Source: Bacteroidaceae bacterium (lineage in GTDB: Bacteria > Bacteroidota > Bacteroidia > Bacteroidales > Bacteroidaceae). From it: a DNA stretch of 64,000 nt. A program made the position numbers and the translations under genes. The DNA lies in NCBI GenBank assembly GCA_024699495.1, contig JAILPK010000050.1, positions 1 to 64,000 on the forward strand. The letters are read 5' to 3'. Under the pieces are notes generated by a model. That model saw only the letters and a program-made list of their open reading frames with translations. It had not been told where the DNA came from and ran no database searches. Within the stretch, counting starts at the first letter, position 1. Each line of letters begins with the position of its first letter. This document shows, piece by piece, positions 35,349-43,547 of this stretch.

Positions 35349-36704
35349 ATGGCAAAGAACAAAGACAAAGAGGAGAAAAAGGGGTTGGGCCAAAGTCGTT
35401 GGTCTGACATTATACAGTTCTTTAGGAAAGACCGTTTCTGGAGCATTGACTTACATACATTGCCACGTCCGACCCGCATTTTGATGGCTATAGCCCGCAG
35501 ATTGGAAATGACCTACGAACTGTTTATGGGCAACAATTTATCCAGTCAGGCTGCAGCCCTTACCTATTCTAGCATCCTCGGTGCTGTGCCCATTCTGGCA
35601 ATAGTGTTTGCTATAGCGCGCGGATTTGGCTTCGGTTCTCTTGTAGAAGATAAGTTGAAAGAAAATGTGCGCTTTTCCCCAGAAATAACCCAAACATTGC
35701 TGGATTTTGTTAACTCATATTTGGAGAAGGCAAAAGGAGGTGTGTTTATCGGAGTAGGACTAATAATGCTGTTCTACACATTAATTAATTTAACAAGCAA
35801 CATAGAGCTATCTTTCAACACTATTTGGCGAGTTAAAACGTCACGTAACATATATCGCCGCGCTGTAAACTATATCAGCATCTTTTTCATCCTGCCAATT
35901 CTTATCGTTGTTACATCCGGCTTTCAAATATTCATAGTAGGCGCAAGTCATTTCCTCCCCTCTTACCGTTTAATCTCAGAAGGGATACAGTTAAGCATCG
36001 AACTTATTCCATATACTTTAACTTCAGCAGCGTTTATTGTACTTTACAAGATGATGCCCAACACCGAAGTAAAGTGGAAAAACGTAATTGTTCCCGGCAT
36101 CATATCAGGCGTGTGCTTCCAAGCCCTGCAGTGGTTTTATATCAACTCACAGGTCTGGATTTCATCTTACAACGCCATCTATGGGTCCTTTGCAGCCATT
36201 CCGTTGTTTATGCTTTGGATGCAGCTATCTTGGACAATATGTCTTTTGGGAGCGCAGTTGAGCTATGCCCATCAGATGGTAACAGACTTCGCATTTGAGA
36301 AAAGCGCTCCACTTCTGTGCCGCGAATATCACGACTGCGTAGCCATGCTTATAATGACTCGTCTATGCAAGGAGCACGACCGCGGAAAGACGCTTACCGC
36401 CCATGAGATATCAGTCACGACATCAGTTCCCATCTCGCTTGTAAACAGTATTCTTTATGAGCTTATGGCAGACGAAGAGAAGCCACTGGTTAACGAAGTT
36501 ACATTGGGCAACAAATCTGTGCCACACTTTGCCCCCGCCATAGCAATTGACCACATATGTGTTTCTACCGTACTGAATTACATGGATAAGCGTGGTAACA
36601 TACTGAAATCCGATTTAGTTACCCTAAATCCGGAATGGAGGAAGATTCAGGATTTGCGCACAACTGCTATCACGGCTCCAAATACTAAGCTCAAGGAGCT
36701 CTGA
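35349..36704 (+). CDS. YihY/BrkB-family inner-membrane protein
   Basis: A 451-residue protein with a charged N-terminus. Next comes the family core at about residues 55-320 with six hydrophobic segments. Family landmarks include SSQAAALTYSSILGAVPILA, NSYLEKAKGGVFIGVG and YGSFAAIPLFMLWMQLSW. The C-terminal 120 residues form a soluble domain that looks helix-turn-helix-like (TAHEISVTTSVPISLVNSIL). The family was once called ribonuclease BN, an assignment later withdrawn; its function is not established. It stands alone on the plus strand, 240 nt after rnpB, in a gap where I see no other gene. Confidence 0.85.
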   Translation: MAKNKDKEEKKGLGQSRWSDIIQFFRKDRFWSIDLHTLPRPTRILMAIARRLEMTYELFMGNNLSSQAAALTYSSILGAVPILAIVFAIARGFGFGSLVEDKLKENVRFSPEITQTLLDFVNSYLEKAKGGVFIGVGLIMLFYTLINLTSNIELSFNTIWRVKTSRNIYRRAVNYISIFFILPILIVVTSGFQIFIVGASHFLPSYRLISEGIQLSIELIPYTLTSAAFIVLYKMMPNTEVKWKNVIVPGIISGVCFQALQWFYINSQVWISSYNAIYGSFAAIPLFMLWMQLSWTICLLGAQLSYAHQMVTDFAFEKSAPLLCREYHDCVAMLIMTRLCKEHDRGKTLTAHEISVTTSVPISLVNSILYELMADEEKPLVNEVTLGNKSVPHFAPAIAIDHICVSTVLNYMDKRGNILKSDLVTLNPEWRKIQDLRTTAITAPNTKLKEL

Positions 36705-36872
36705 GCAGGCGGAAACACGCAACTCAAGACACAAGTAGAAAGACAGAAGAAGCCAAGATTATAGCTCTTTGAATTGAATATGATTCAATATATTCAAGAT
36801 AAATAGTTCGCATACAAAACGGGCCACAGAACTTGGCAATAGCACTAACACAACTCTTTGCATCACATTCCA

Positions 36873-36907
36873 CAAAAAACTCCCTGCGACCATCCGGCCG
36901 CAAGGAG
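36873..36907 (-). terminator. Terminator of the rpmB-rpmG operon
   Basis: CTCCCTGCG (36880-36888) pairs with CGCAAGGAG (36899-36907) with one mismatched step. On the minus strand it is followed by a run of T (36879-36874). No gene is seen in the 244 nt between 36705 and 36948. Confidence 0.75.
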
Positions 36908-36948
36908 CATAAGTGTGTTATTTTGAAAGTTAACTAAATAGCGCTGTA

Positions 36949-37104
36949 TCAGTTCTTGAAGAATGCGTCAACGGCTTCGTTGGGCACCATTCTCTCATCG
37001 AAACTGTAAGAACCGGAAGGGTTCTTCACCATTTTGATGACCTTAGTGTAGCTGCGGCCATCGGTCTTGCCCGTTTGCAGGGTAGCGACTGTTTTCTTTG
37101 CCAT
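36949..37104 (-). CDS. Small basic protein, DUF4295
   Basis: A 51-residue lysine-rich protein (starts MAKKTVATLQTGKTDGRSYT, contains VIKMVKNPSGSYSFDE and ends DAFFKN). It matches the DUF4295 family, which is restricted to Bacteroidetes. It lies 12 nt after rpmG in the rpmB-rpmG-DUF4295 order. The basic composition and the constant link to two ribosomal protein genes suggest it binds the ribosome; this is inference from context. It is too short for many gene callers. Confidence 0.9.
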   Translation of the reverse strand: MAKKTVATLQTGKTDGRSYTKVIKMVKNPSGSYSFDERMVPNEAVDAFFKN

Positions 37105-37116
37105 AGTAGGAGAGTA

Positions 37117-37305
37117 TTACTTGATTTCCTTATGAACCGTCATACGCTTGAGGATCGGGTTATACTTTTTCAGTTCCAGACGCTCAGGAGTGTTCTTACG
37201 ATTCTTTGTAGTGATATAACGGGAAGTGCCAGGAAGGCCGCTTTCCTTCATTTCAGTGCATTCGAGAATAACTTGCACTCTATTGCCTTTAGCCTTTTTT
37301 GCCAT
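37117..37305 (-). CDS. rpmG: Ribosomal protein L33
   Basis: A 62-residue protein of the large ribosomal subunit. It shows [18 protein letters not shown], then [20 protein letters not shown] and [14 protein letters not shown]. It lacks the CxxC pairs of the zinc-binding form (only one cysteine), so it is the zinc-free type. It sits 20 nt after rpmB and 12 nt before the DUF4295 gene in one operon. Confidence 0.97.
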   Translation of the reverse strand: MAKKAKGNRVQVILECTEMKESGLPGTSRYITTKNRKNTPERLELKKYNPILKRMTVHKEIK

Positions 37306-37325
37306 GATAGTGTCTCCTTAAATTT

Positions 37326-37586
37326 TTAACCGATGAATTTAATATCCTTGGGGTCACAATAGCCTGCGGCCAAAGCACGCTTGAGAGCTGCATCGAGACC
37401 AATCTTGTTGATCATGCGCAGACCTGCAGCAGAAATGTTGAGGGCAATCCAGCAGTCCTCTTCTACCCAATAGAACTTCTTTGAGAAGAGATTCACATCA
37501 AAAGTCCTCTTGGTGTGACGTTTTGAGTGAGATACATTGCATCCACCCATAGCACGTTTTCCAGTGATTTGACAGATTCTAGACAT
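37326..37586 (-). CDS. rpmB: Ribosomal protein L28
   Basis: An 86-residue large-subunit protein. The start [20 protein letters not shown] is diagnostic, followed by [19 protein letters not shown] and the C-terminal [18 protein letters not shown]. It is the first gene of rpmB-rpmG-DUF4295. A perfect Bacteroidetes promoter at 37639-37670 lies about 53 nt upstream. Confidence 0.97.
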   Translation of the reverse strand: MSRICQITGKRAMGGCNVSHSKRHTKRTFDVNLFSKKFYWVEEDCWIALNISAAGLRMINKIGLDAALKRALAAGYCDPKDIKFIG

Positions 37587-37638
37587 CTTTTTGTTCCTTT
37601 TTAGTAACTTTCAAAAACTATTTCTTCCAAACAGGGCG

Positions 37639-37670
37639 CAAAGGTAGTATATTTTTTGCAGATATCCAAA
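37639..37670 (-). promoter_or_regulatory. Promoter of rpmB-rpmG
   Basis: Minus-strand TTTG (37670-37667), a 20-nt spacer and TACCTTTG (37646-37639). Confidence 0.8.
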
Positions 37671-37724
37671 ATGTTTTATAAAAAAAGTGCGAAAGAAGGC
37701 TTTTTTATACCAATTTGCCACTCT

Positions 37725-38867
37725 TTAAATGGAAACTCTGCTATATGCAGGTGCTTCCATGGGGCAGAAATCGTGGTCTTGATACTTGAAATATCCAGCA
37801 ATGGCAATCATAGCGGCATTGTCTGTGGTAAATGAGAATGGCGGAATATACACATGCCAATGGTAACGAAGCGCGTAATCCTTAAATGCTTGGCGAAGAC
37901 CTGTGTTGGCGGAGACTCCTCCTGCCACAGCCACATGGCGAATCTTCAGGTCTTTTGCAGCTAAGCGCAGTTTCTTCATCAAAATGCTCACCACGGTGTG
38001 TTCCAAACTGGCAGCCAAATCTTCCTTGTTGTGCTCTATGAAGTCCGGGTCATCTTTCATCCAATCACGCAGGCTATAAAGGAAAGAGGTCTTCAAACCG
38101 CTGAAACTATAATCATAGCGCGGGATATGAGGTTCCGAAAAATGAAATGTCTCGGGATTGCCTTTCCTTGCCAACCGGTCTATTATCGGGCCGCCCGGAT
38201 ATCCAAGCCCCATCAACTTAGAGCATTTGTCGATAGCCTCTCCTGCTGCATCATCAATGGTCTGCCCTATTATCTCCATGTCATTATATGCTTTTACGAG
38301 CACTATCTGAGAGTTTCCGCCAGAAACAAGAAGACATAAAAACGGGAATGGCGGAATATTCTCTTCCACACCCGATTTACCGTGATTGGCAATACCACTT
38401 TCTTCTTTTGCCGGCGCATTGTCTCCTTTTGGCATAGTGGCTTCTCTTAATGATGTGACTTTTCCCGTTGCTGAGAAATTGTCATCATTCGTTTTTTGTC
38501 TGATAAAATGGGCCAGCACATGTCCTTGCAGGTGGTTTACGTCAATCATGGGTATATTCAGTGCAGCCGCCATACCCTTGGCAAAACTTACGCCTACCAA
38601 CAGCGAACCCATAAGACCTGGTCCACGGGTAAAAGCTATGGCTGTAAGCTCATCCTTCGTGACTCCAGCCTTTTTCAGAGCCTGATCTACCACAGGTACA
38701 ATATTTTGCTGGTGCGCACGCGAGGCCAACTCCGGCACGACACCCCCATAAGCCTCATGCACTGCCTGCGAAGCTGTCACGTTACTGAGTAGAACCCCAT
38801 CGCGTATCACTGCGGCAGATGTGTCATCGCATGATGATTCAATGCCAAGGATAATGATTTGTTTCAT
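37725..38867 (-). CDS. tsaD: tRNA N6-adenosine threonylcarbamoyltransferase with an internal insertion
   Basis: A 380-residue TsaD, which transfers threonylcarbamoyl to A37 of ANN-decoding tRNAs. Present are LGIESSCDDTSAAV, PELASRAH, the iron-binding NHLQGH (His112 and His116), LLVSGGNSQIVLV, GLGYPGGP and VAGGVSANTGLR. Homologues are usually about 335-340 residues. Here about 43 extra residues, rich in Asn, Lys, Glu and Gly, lie between VLAHFIR (residue 123) and PPFPFLCLL (residue 172). The insertion is in frame and near the metal-binding region. The gene starts 6 nt after the map stop, so map-tsaD is one unit. Confidence 0.95.
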   Translation of the reverse strand: MKQIIILGIESSCDDTSAAVIRDGVLLSNVTASQAVHEAYGGVVPELASRAHQQNIVPVVDQALKKAGVTKDELTAIAFTRGPGLMGSLLVGVSFAKGMAAALNIPMIDVNHLQGHVLAHFIRQKTNDDNFSATGKVTSLREATMPKGDNAPAKEESGIANHGKSGVEENIPPFPFLCLLVSGGNSQIVLVKAYNDMEIIGQTIDDAAGEAIDKCSKLMGLGYPGGPIIDRLARKGNPETFHFSEPHIPRYDYSFSGLKTSFLYSLRDWMKDDPDFIEHNKEDLAASLEHTVVSILMKKLRLAAKDLKIRHVAVAGGVSANTGLRQAFKDYALRYHWHVYIPPFSFTTDNAAMIAIAGYFKYQDHDFCPMEAPAYSRVSI

Positions 38868-38873
38868 TTTAAT

Positions 38874-39737
38874 TTAGTGTGTCAGTATCTCCACTCCGTG
38901 TTCTGTCATAACGAAGGTATGTTCCCACTGGGCCGAGGGGAGTTCGTCCTCGCTAACAATAGTCCACCCATCATCCTCATCACAGAACACCTCCCAAGTC
39001 CCCATGTTAATCATCGGTTCAATGGTGAAAACCATCCCAGGCACAATCAGCATACCTGTTCCCTTCTTGCCATAATGGTCCACCTCTGGGTCCTCGTGGA
39101 ATTCCAATCCAACGCCGTGGCCACAAAGGTCTCTCACTACTGAGAATCCATTTTCATGAGCATGTTTGGCTATTGCATTACCTATGTCACCGACAAAAAT
39201 ATATGGTTCTGAACATACTTGTTCGCCAATCTTCAGACATTCCCAAGCCACATCCACCAATTTCTGCTTCTTTGGGGTTGTTTTTCCTATAACATACATT
39301 CGTGAGGCATCTGCATAATAGCCATTAAGGATAGTTGTGCAGTCAACATTAATTATATCCCCCTCCTCAAGAATCTCAAATTCGTTGGGAATGCCATGAC
39401 AAACCACCTCATTTATGCTGGTGCAGCAACTGCAGGGGAAGCCCTCATATCCGAGACACGCTGGTGTTGCGCCATGGCTCACTGTATAATCGTAAACCCA
39501 CTGGTCTATTTCTTTTGTGGAAATCCCCGCCTTTATTCTGTCTCCCACGAGATCAAGAATATCAGTATTTATAATGCCTGCCTGACGAATACCCTCAATC
39601 TGTTCAGGCGTTTTAATGAGACTGCGAGTGGGCACAATCTTACCATGCTGTTGATGGTGCAAAATAATGCGATCCATCTCGGTCGGTTCCTGCCCCTTAG
39701 GAACAAGCCATTGATTTCTTTTGCCTTTGTCTTTCAT
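38874..39737 (-). CDS. map: Type I methionine aminopeptidase
   Basis: A 287-residue enzyme that removes the initiator methionine. The five metal ligands can be followed in INVDCTTILNGYYADASR (two Asp), HGVGLEFHEDPEVDHYG (His), FTIEPMINMG (Glu) and EHTFVMTEHGVE (Glu). The N-terminus carries a basic extension of about 40 residues (KGKRNQWLVPKG...) before the fold starts at TPEQIEGIRQAG. The ATG at 39737 is preferred because the longer frame (39773) contains the -7 promoter element. That puts the start codon about 6 nt after the -7 element, so the mRNA may be leaderless. tsaD follows after 6 nt. Confidence 0.95.
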   Translation of the reverse strand: MKDKGKRNQWLVPKGQEPTEMDRIILHHQQHGKIVPTRSLIKTPEQIEGIRQAGIINTDILDLVGDRIKAGISTKEIDQWVYDYTVSHGATPACLGYEGFPCSCCTSINEVVCHGIPNEFEILEEGDIINVDCTTILNGYYADASRMYVIGKTTPKKQKLVDVAWECLKIGEQVCSEPYIFVGDIGNAIAKHAHENGFSVVRDLCGHGVGLEFHEDPEVDHYGKKGTGMLIVPGMVFTIEPMINMGTWEVFCDEDDGWTIVSEDELPSAQWEHTFVMTEHGVEILTH

Positions 39738-39742
39738 GGGCG

Positions 39743-39774
39743 CAAAGGTAGGCGAAAAAATGGACTCCAACAAA
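39743..39774 (-). promoter_or_regulatory. Promoter of map-tsaD
   Basis: Minus-strand TTTG (39774-39771), a 20-nt spacer and TACCTTTG (39750-39743). The map ATG at 39737 is only about 6 nt beyond the -7 element. Confidence 0.75.
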
Positions 39775-39788
39775 CATTTTTGAGAAGA

Positions 39789-40166
39789 TTAACGCTCTGA
39801 GGCACTGAAATCCATCACTATGCCGACGGAGCCGACATCAGCCCCCATTGGCGGATTCTCCTTGAACAGTTCTATGTGTATATGACTCACGGTTGGGAAT
39901 GTGGCGAAAAGGCTCTCGGCAATGCGTCCGGCTACATGTTCCAACAATGCAGATGAACATGCCATCTGTTCGTTTACCACATCATATACATCGGCATAAG
40001 ATATGGTGTCTTTAATATCATCACTTTTAGCTGCAGCCGACAAGTCTGTATCAAGGCGCAGAGTGAGATAAAAACATGCTCCCACGGCATGCTCTTGTAG
40101 AAGCACGCCGTGGTGAGCAAAAAATTTCATATCCTTCAACAGGATTTGTGAACTTACTATTTCCAA
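39789..40166 (-). CDS. folB: Dihydroneopterin aldolase
   Basis: A 125-residue FolB, which splits dihydroneopterin to glycolaldehyde and hydroxymethyl-dihydropterin in folate synthesis. Landmarks are MKFFAHHGVLLQEHAVG near the start, DTISYADVYDVV, LLEHVAGRIAESL and the C-terminal VSHIHIELFKENPP. The start appears to be TTG at 40166, because the first in-frame ATG (40130) would remove the first beta strand of the fold. It lies between nrdJ and map on the same strand. No consensus promoter is obvious in the 60 nt upstream. Confidence 0.92.
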   Translation of the reverse strand: MEIVSSQILLKDMKFFAHHGVLLQEHAVGACFYLTLRLDTDLSAAAKSDDIKDTISYADVYDVVNEQMACSSALLEHVAGRIAESLFATFPTVSHIHIELFKENPPMGADVGSVGIVMDFSASER

Positions 40167-40226
40167 TAACTAAAGCATTATATATGTCAAATATTTCATG
40201 CCCGCAAAGTGTTTTTCCTTTGCATG

Positions 40227-42788
40227 TTATCCGCAGCGGCTTGCTCCGCAGTTTGTGCAGATCAGGCATCCTTCCTGATAGACCAGGGTCTCCTGACCAC
40301 AGTTAGGACACTTCTGCCCATGGGCTGCAGTGCCGTCTGAAATATACTTCTTAAGGGCACGCTCGACACCATTCTTCCATGTGTTAATGCTTTCACTCTG
40401 CAGAGAGAGCTGGCCAACAAGACGAACCACGTGATCAAGAGGCATGCGATATCGAAGAACACTTGAGAGCAGTTTGGCATAATTCCAATATTCAGGATTG
40501 AATTTCTCCGAAAGGCCCTCCACGGTAGTCTTGTATCCACGTTTGTTCTCAAACTGGAAGTCATAGCGTTTTGAGCCGTCAGGATTCATCCTCTTTATAA
40601 TGCGGCCCTTGGTAACACTCTTGGGCAATACTATTCCTTCATCCTCATCCTGCAGACCGGTGAATATCTCGTAAGGATGTCCATCGAGCAACCCGACGAA
40701 GGCCACCCATTTCTCCTTGTTATTTTGGAAGCGAACGACATCGCACTCCAGCACTTCGGGGCGCTTTTCAACCACCTCAGGTGGACGGCACTCAGGGATA
40801 TCATGCTTTGCATCATCCTTCTTGTCCTTTTTCTCAACAGAAATAAGCACACCGGAGCGTGATCCGTCGCGATATATTGTGCACCCCTTACATCCACTGC
40901 GCCAAGCCTCCATATAAAGTTGATTCACAAGAGCTTCATCTACATTATTCGGAAGGTTTACAGTCACCGATATGCTATGATCGACCCACTTCTGGATAGC
41001 TCCCTGCATCCGAACCTTCATAAGCCAGTCAACATCGTTGGCTGTGGCTTTGTTATACGGAGAACGAGCTACCAAAGCGTCAATCTCTTCCTGAGTGTAG
41101 CGCTTAGTGCTGTCAACTCCATTCACTTTCATCCACTCCACAAACTTATGATGGTAAACAATGTACTCTTCAAATGCGTCACCGCTCTCGTCAGTGAAAT
41201 CCACATGCACTTCGGGATCGTTTGGATTTACCTTACGGCGGCGTTTATATACCGGCATAAACACAGGCTCAATGCCGCTTGTCGTCTGTGTCATCAGTGA
41301 AGTTGTTCCAGTAGGCGCTATAGTGAGGCAGGCGATATTGCGGCGTCCATAGCGACACATATCCTCATAGAGAGCCGGATCAGCTTCCTTTATGCGCAGG
41401 ATGAAAGGATTGTTTTTCTCGCGCTTGAAATCAAATATTTCAAATGCGCCGCGCTCACGTGCCATATTCACACTGGAAGCATAAGCACTTAGAGCCACTG
41501 CCTTCTGCACCTCTACAGCGAAGTCGGTGGCTTCCTGCGTACCATAGCAGAGGCCTAAGGCAGCCAGCATGTCGCCCTCGGCTGTTATGCCGACGCCAGT
41601 GCGGCGCCCCATAGATGACTTGCGCTTTATTTTTTCCCAAAGATGTCTCTCGGCATACTTCACCTCCTCTGATTGCGGGTCAGACTCCACCTTGGCAAGG
41701 ATCTGGTCAATCTTCTCCAGTTCCATGTCGATGATATCATCCATAATGCGCTGTGCTTTGCCCACATGTTCACGGAAGAGTTCGAAATTGAACTTTGCCT
41801 GTGGGGTAAAGGGATTTTCTACATACGAATAGAGGTTTACGGCAAGCAGGCGGCAGGAGTCATAAGGACAGAGTGGAATCTCGCCACATGGATTCGTGCT
41901 TACGGTTCGGAAACCTAAGTCAGCATAGCAGTCGGGAATGCTCTCACGAATTATTGTGTCCCAAAAAAGCACTCCAGGCTCTGCACTTTTCCACGCGTTG
42001 TGCACAATCTTCTCCCAAAGAGCTTTAGCATCAATCTCGCGTGTCATTCTCGGTTCGCTGGCATCTACGGGGAACTGCTGCACATAGGTTTTCCCTTCGG
42101 CTGCTGCTTCCATGAAGGCATCGTCTATCTTCACGCTTACATTAGCTCCAGTAACCTTTCCTTCAGTCATTTTGGCATCTATGAAGCTTTCAGCATCGGG
42201 GTGTTTGATGCTCACGCTAAGCATCAGAGCGCCACGACGGCCGTCCTGAGCCACCTCTCGAGTGCTGTTGCTATATCGTTCCATGAATGGAACGAGTCCT
42301 GTGCTGGTCAGAGCCGAGTTTTTAACCGGTGATCCAGCTGGACGCAAATGAGATAAATCATGCCCAACACCTCCGCGACGCTTCATCAGCTGCACCTGCT
42401 CCTCATCTATGCGAATAATAGCGCCGTATGAGTCAGAATCACCATCTAACCCCACTACGAAGCAGTTGCTCAGCGATGCCACCTGATACTGGTTGCCGAT
42501 GCCAGTCATTGGAGAGCCAGCCGGGATGATATACCGGAAGTGGTCGAGCAAGTCAAACACTTCCTGTGGCGAAAGCGGGTTTGGGTATTTGTTTTCTATG
42601 CGCACAATCTCATTAGTTATGCGCCAATGCATGTCACTCGGGTCCTTTTCATAGATATTCCCGAAAGAATCTTTCATAGCATACTTGTTAACCCATACGC
42701 GGGCAGCAAGTTCGTCGCCATCAAAATACTTCAACGAGGCCTGAAAAGCCTCATCATAAGAATAGGTTTGCGGTTGCACCTTCTCCAT
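40227..42788 (-). CDS. nrdJ: Adenosylcobalamin-dependent (class II) ribonucleotide reductase
   Basis: An 853-residue class II enzyme that reduces ribonucleotides using adenosylcobalamin. The N-terminal cysteine is in ASLSNCFV. The active-site loop STNPCGEIPL carries the radical cysteine and the glutamate. IAPTGTTSLM, RTGVGITAEG and GCKGCTIYRDGSR are further family motifs. The C-terminal end is a zinc-ribbon-like tail with CPNCG and CTNCG. This enzyme works with or without oxygen, which suits a gut anaerobe, but it depends on a B12 supply. I looked for a cobalamin riboswitch in the 177 nt upstream and saw none. Confidence 0.96.
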   Translation of the reverse strand: MEKVQPQTYSYDEAFQASLKYFDGDELAARVWVNKYAMKDSFGNIYEKDPSDMHWRITNEIVRIENKYPNPLSPQEVFDLLDHFRYIIPAGSPMTGIGNQYQVASLSNCFVVGLDGDSDSYGAIIRIDEEQVQLMKRRGGVGHDLSHLRPAGSPVKNSALTSTGLVPFMERYSNSTREVAQDGRRGALMLSVSIKHPDAESFIDAKMTEGKVTGANVSVKIDDAFMEAAAEGKTYVQQFPVDASEPRMTREIDAKALWEKIVHNAWKSAEPGVLFWDTIIRESIPDCYADLGFRTVSTNPCGEIPLCPYDSCRLLAVNLYSYVENPFTPQAKFNFELFREHVGKAQRIMDDIIDMELEKIDQILAKVESDPQSEEVKYAERHLWEKIKRKSSMGRRTGVGITAEGDMLAALGLCYGTQEATDFAVEVQKAVALSAYASSVNMARERGAFEIFDFKREKNNPFILRIKEADPALYEDMCRYGRRNIACLTIAPTGTTSLMTQTTSGIEPVFMPVYKRRRKVNPNDPEVHVDFTDESGDAFEEYIVYHHKFVEWMKVNGVDSTKRYTQEEIDALVARSPYNKATANDVDWLMKVRMQGAIQKWVDHSISVTVNLPNNVDEALVNQLYMEAWRSGCKGCTIYRDGSRSGVLISVEKKDKKDDAKHDIPECRPPEVVEKRPEVLECDVVRFQNNKEKWVAFVGLLDGHPYEIFTGLQDEDEGIVLPKSVTKGRIIKRMNPDGSKRYDFQFENKRGYKTTVEGLSEKFNPEYWNYAKLLSSVLRYRMPLDHVVRLVGQLSLQSESINTWKNGVERALKKYISDGTAAHGQKCPNCGQETLVYQEGCLICTNCGASRCG

Positions 42789-42965
42789 TGGTAATTTATA
42801 TGTTATCTTTATATTATTTTTTGTAAAACATTAGACAAATAAAGCATTCCGACCTACGGTCAACATCATTTGTTCCCTGAATTTAAGAGAGATAATGACC
42901 TACTAAGCGATTTCATTTTTCTTGCGGTCATCAAACCTGTGCAATAATTTTTTATGCCGCAAATG

Positions 42966-43511
42966 TTATCTCATCTGTTTCTGTCCACTCTCATCCTGAT
43001 AAGCGGTAAAACCAGCAGCATCAATAATCAGCAGGGTCGGATCATAACCGTCAGGGACTTTGAACATCACCATTCCGTTGGGTAATACCCATTTGTAAGT
43101 TTCGTCTGCATAATCAGCATAACTGCCATATGTCAATTCCAACAGGTGAAGATAATTGATCACATTAATATGCTTCGGACGCGCCATAACGCGATATACC
43201 GTGCGGGAATTTGGCGTATAACTCACGAGGAAATCGCAATTGGCGGCCCCATATACCGTGCCGCGCATGGCATATTGGTCAGAGTCGCCCATTCGTTTAG
43301 TAATCTTGGCCCCGTTTTTTTTAAGAGCTTTAGAGAATTCGTAGATGTCGCCCTTGACCTCTACGCCGATAAATTTAATATGCCCCACTATTTCTTCATC
43401 AACTGTTTGGCTCACTGCGGCAGGCGATGCCTTGACGCTAACGAACGGAGCCAAAGACACCGCTGCGCCAGCTACGAGGCACAAGGTGCATAGGATCATA
43501 AAACGTTTCAT
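42966..43511 (-). CDS. Exported protein of unknown function
   Basis: A 181-residue protein with an N-terminal signal sequence (LCTLCLVAGAAVSLAPF). I do not recognise a characterised family. The mature part starts near SPAAVSQ. It contains GHIKFIGVEVKGDIYEF followed by LKKNGAKITKRMGDSDQY, which reads like a small alpha/beta unit. It continues through NCDFLVSYTPNSRTVYRV to a C-terminal GMVMFKVPDGYDPTLLII. It starts 36 nt after the dnaA stop on the same strand and may be cotranscribed with dnaA. A periplasmic place is supported; a function is not. Confidence 0.8.
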   Translation of the reverse strand: MKRFMILCTLCLVAGAAVSLAPFVSVKASPAAVSQTVDEEIVGHIKFIGVEVKGDIYEFSKALKKNGAKITKRMGDSDQYAMRGTVYGAANCDFLVSYTPNSRTVYRVMARPKHINVINYLHLLELTYGSYADYADETYKWVLPNGMVMFKVPDGYDPTLLIIDAAGFTAYQDESGQKQMR

Positions 43512-43547
43512 AGTGTCTTGAGAGTTATATGGGTATTAATTAAAGAA

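Noticed and set aside
35130..35393. 87-codon hydrophobic frame on the minus strand
   Set aside because: It overlaps the start of the YihY-family gene and shows no family or promoter support.
42789..42965. Possible cobalamin riboswitch upstream of nrdJ
   Set aside because: The conserved B12-box segments are not present, and the gap is too short for a typical cobalamin riboswitch.
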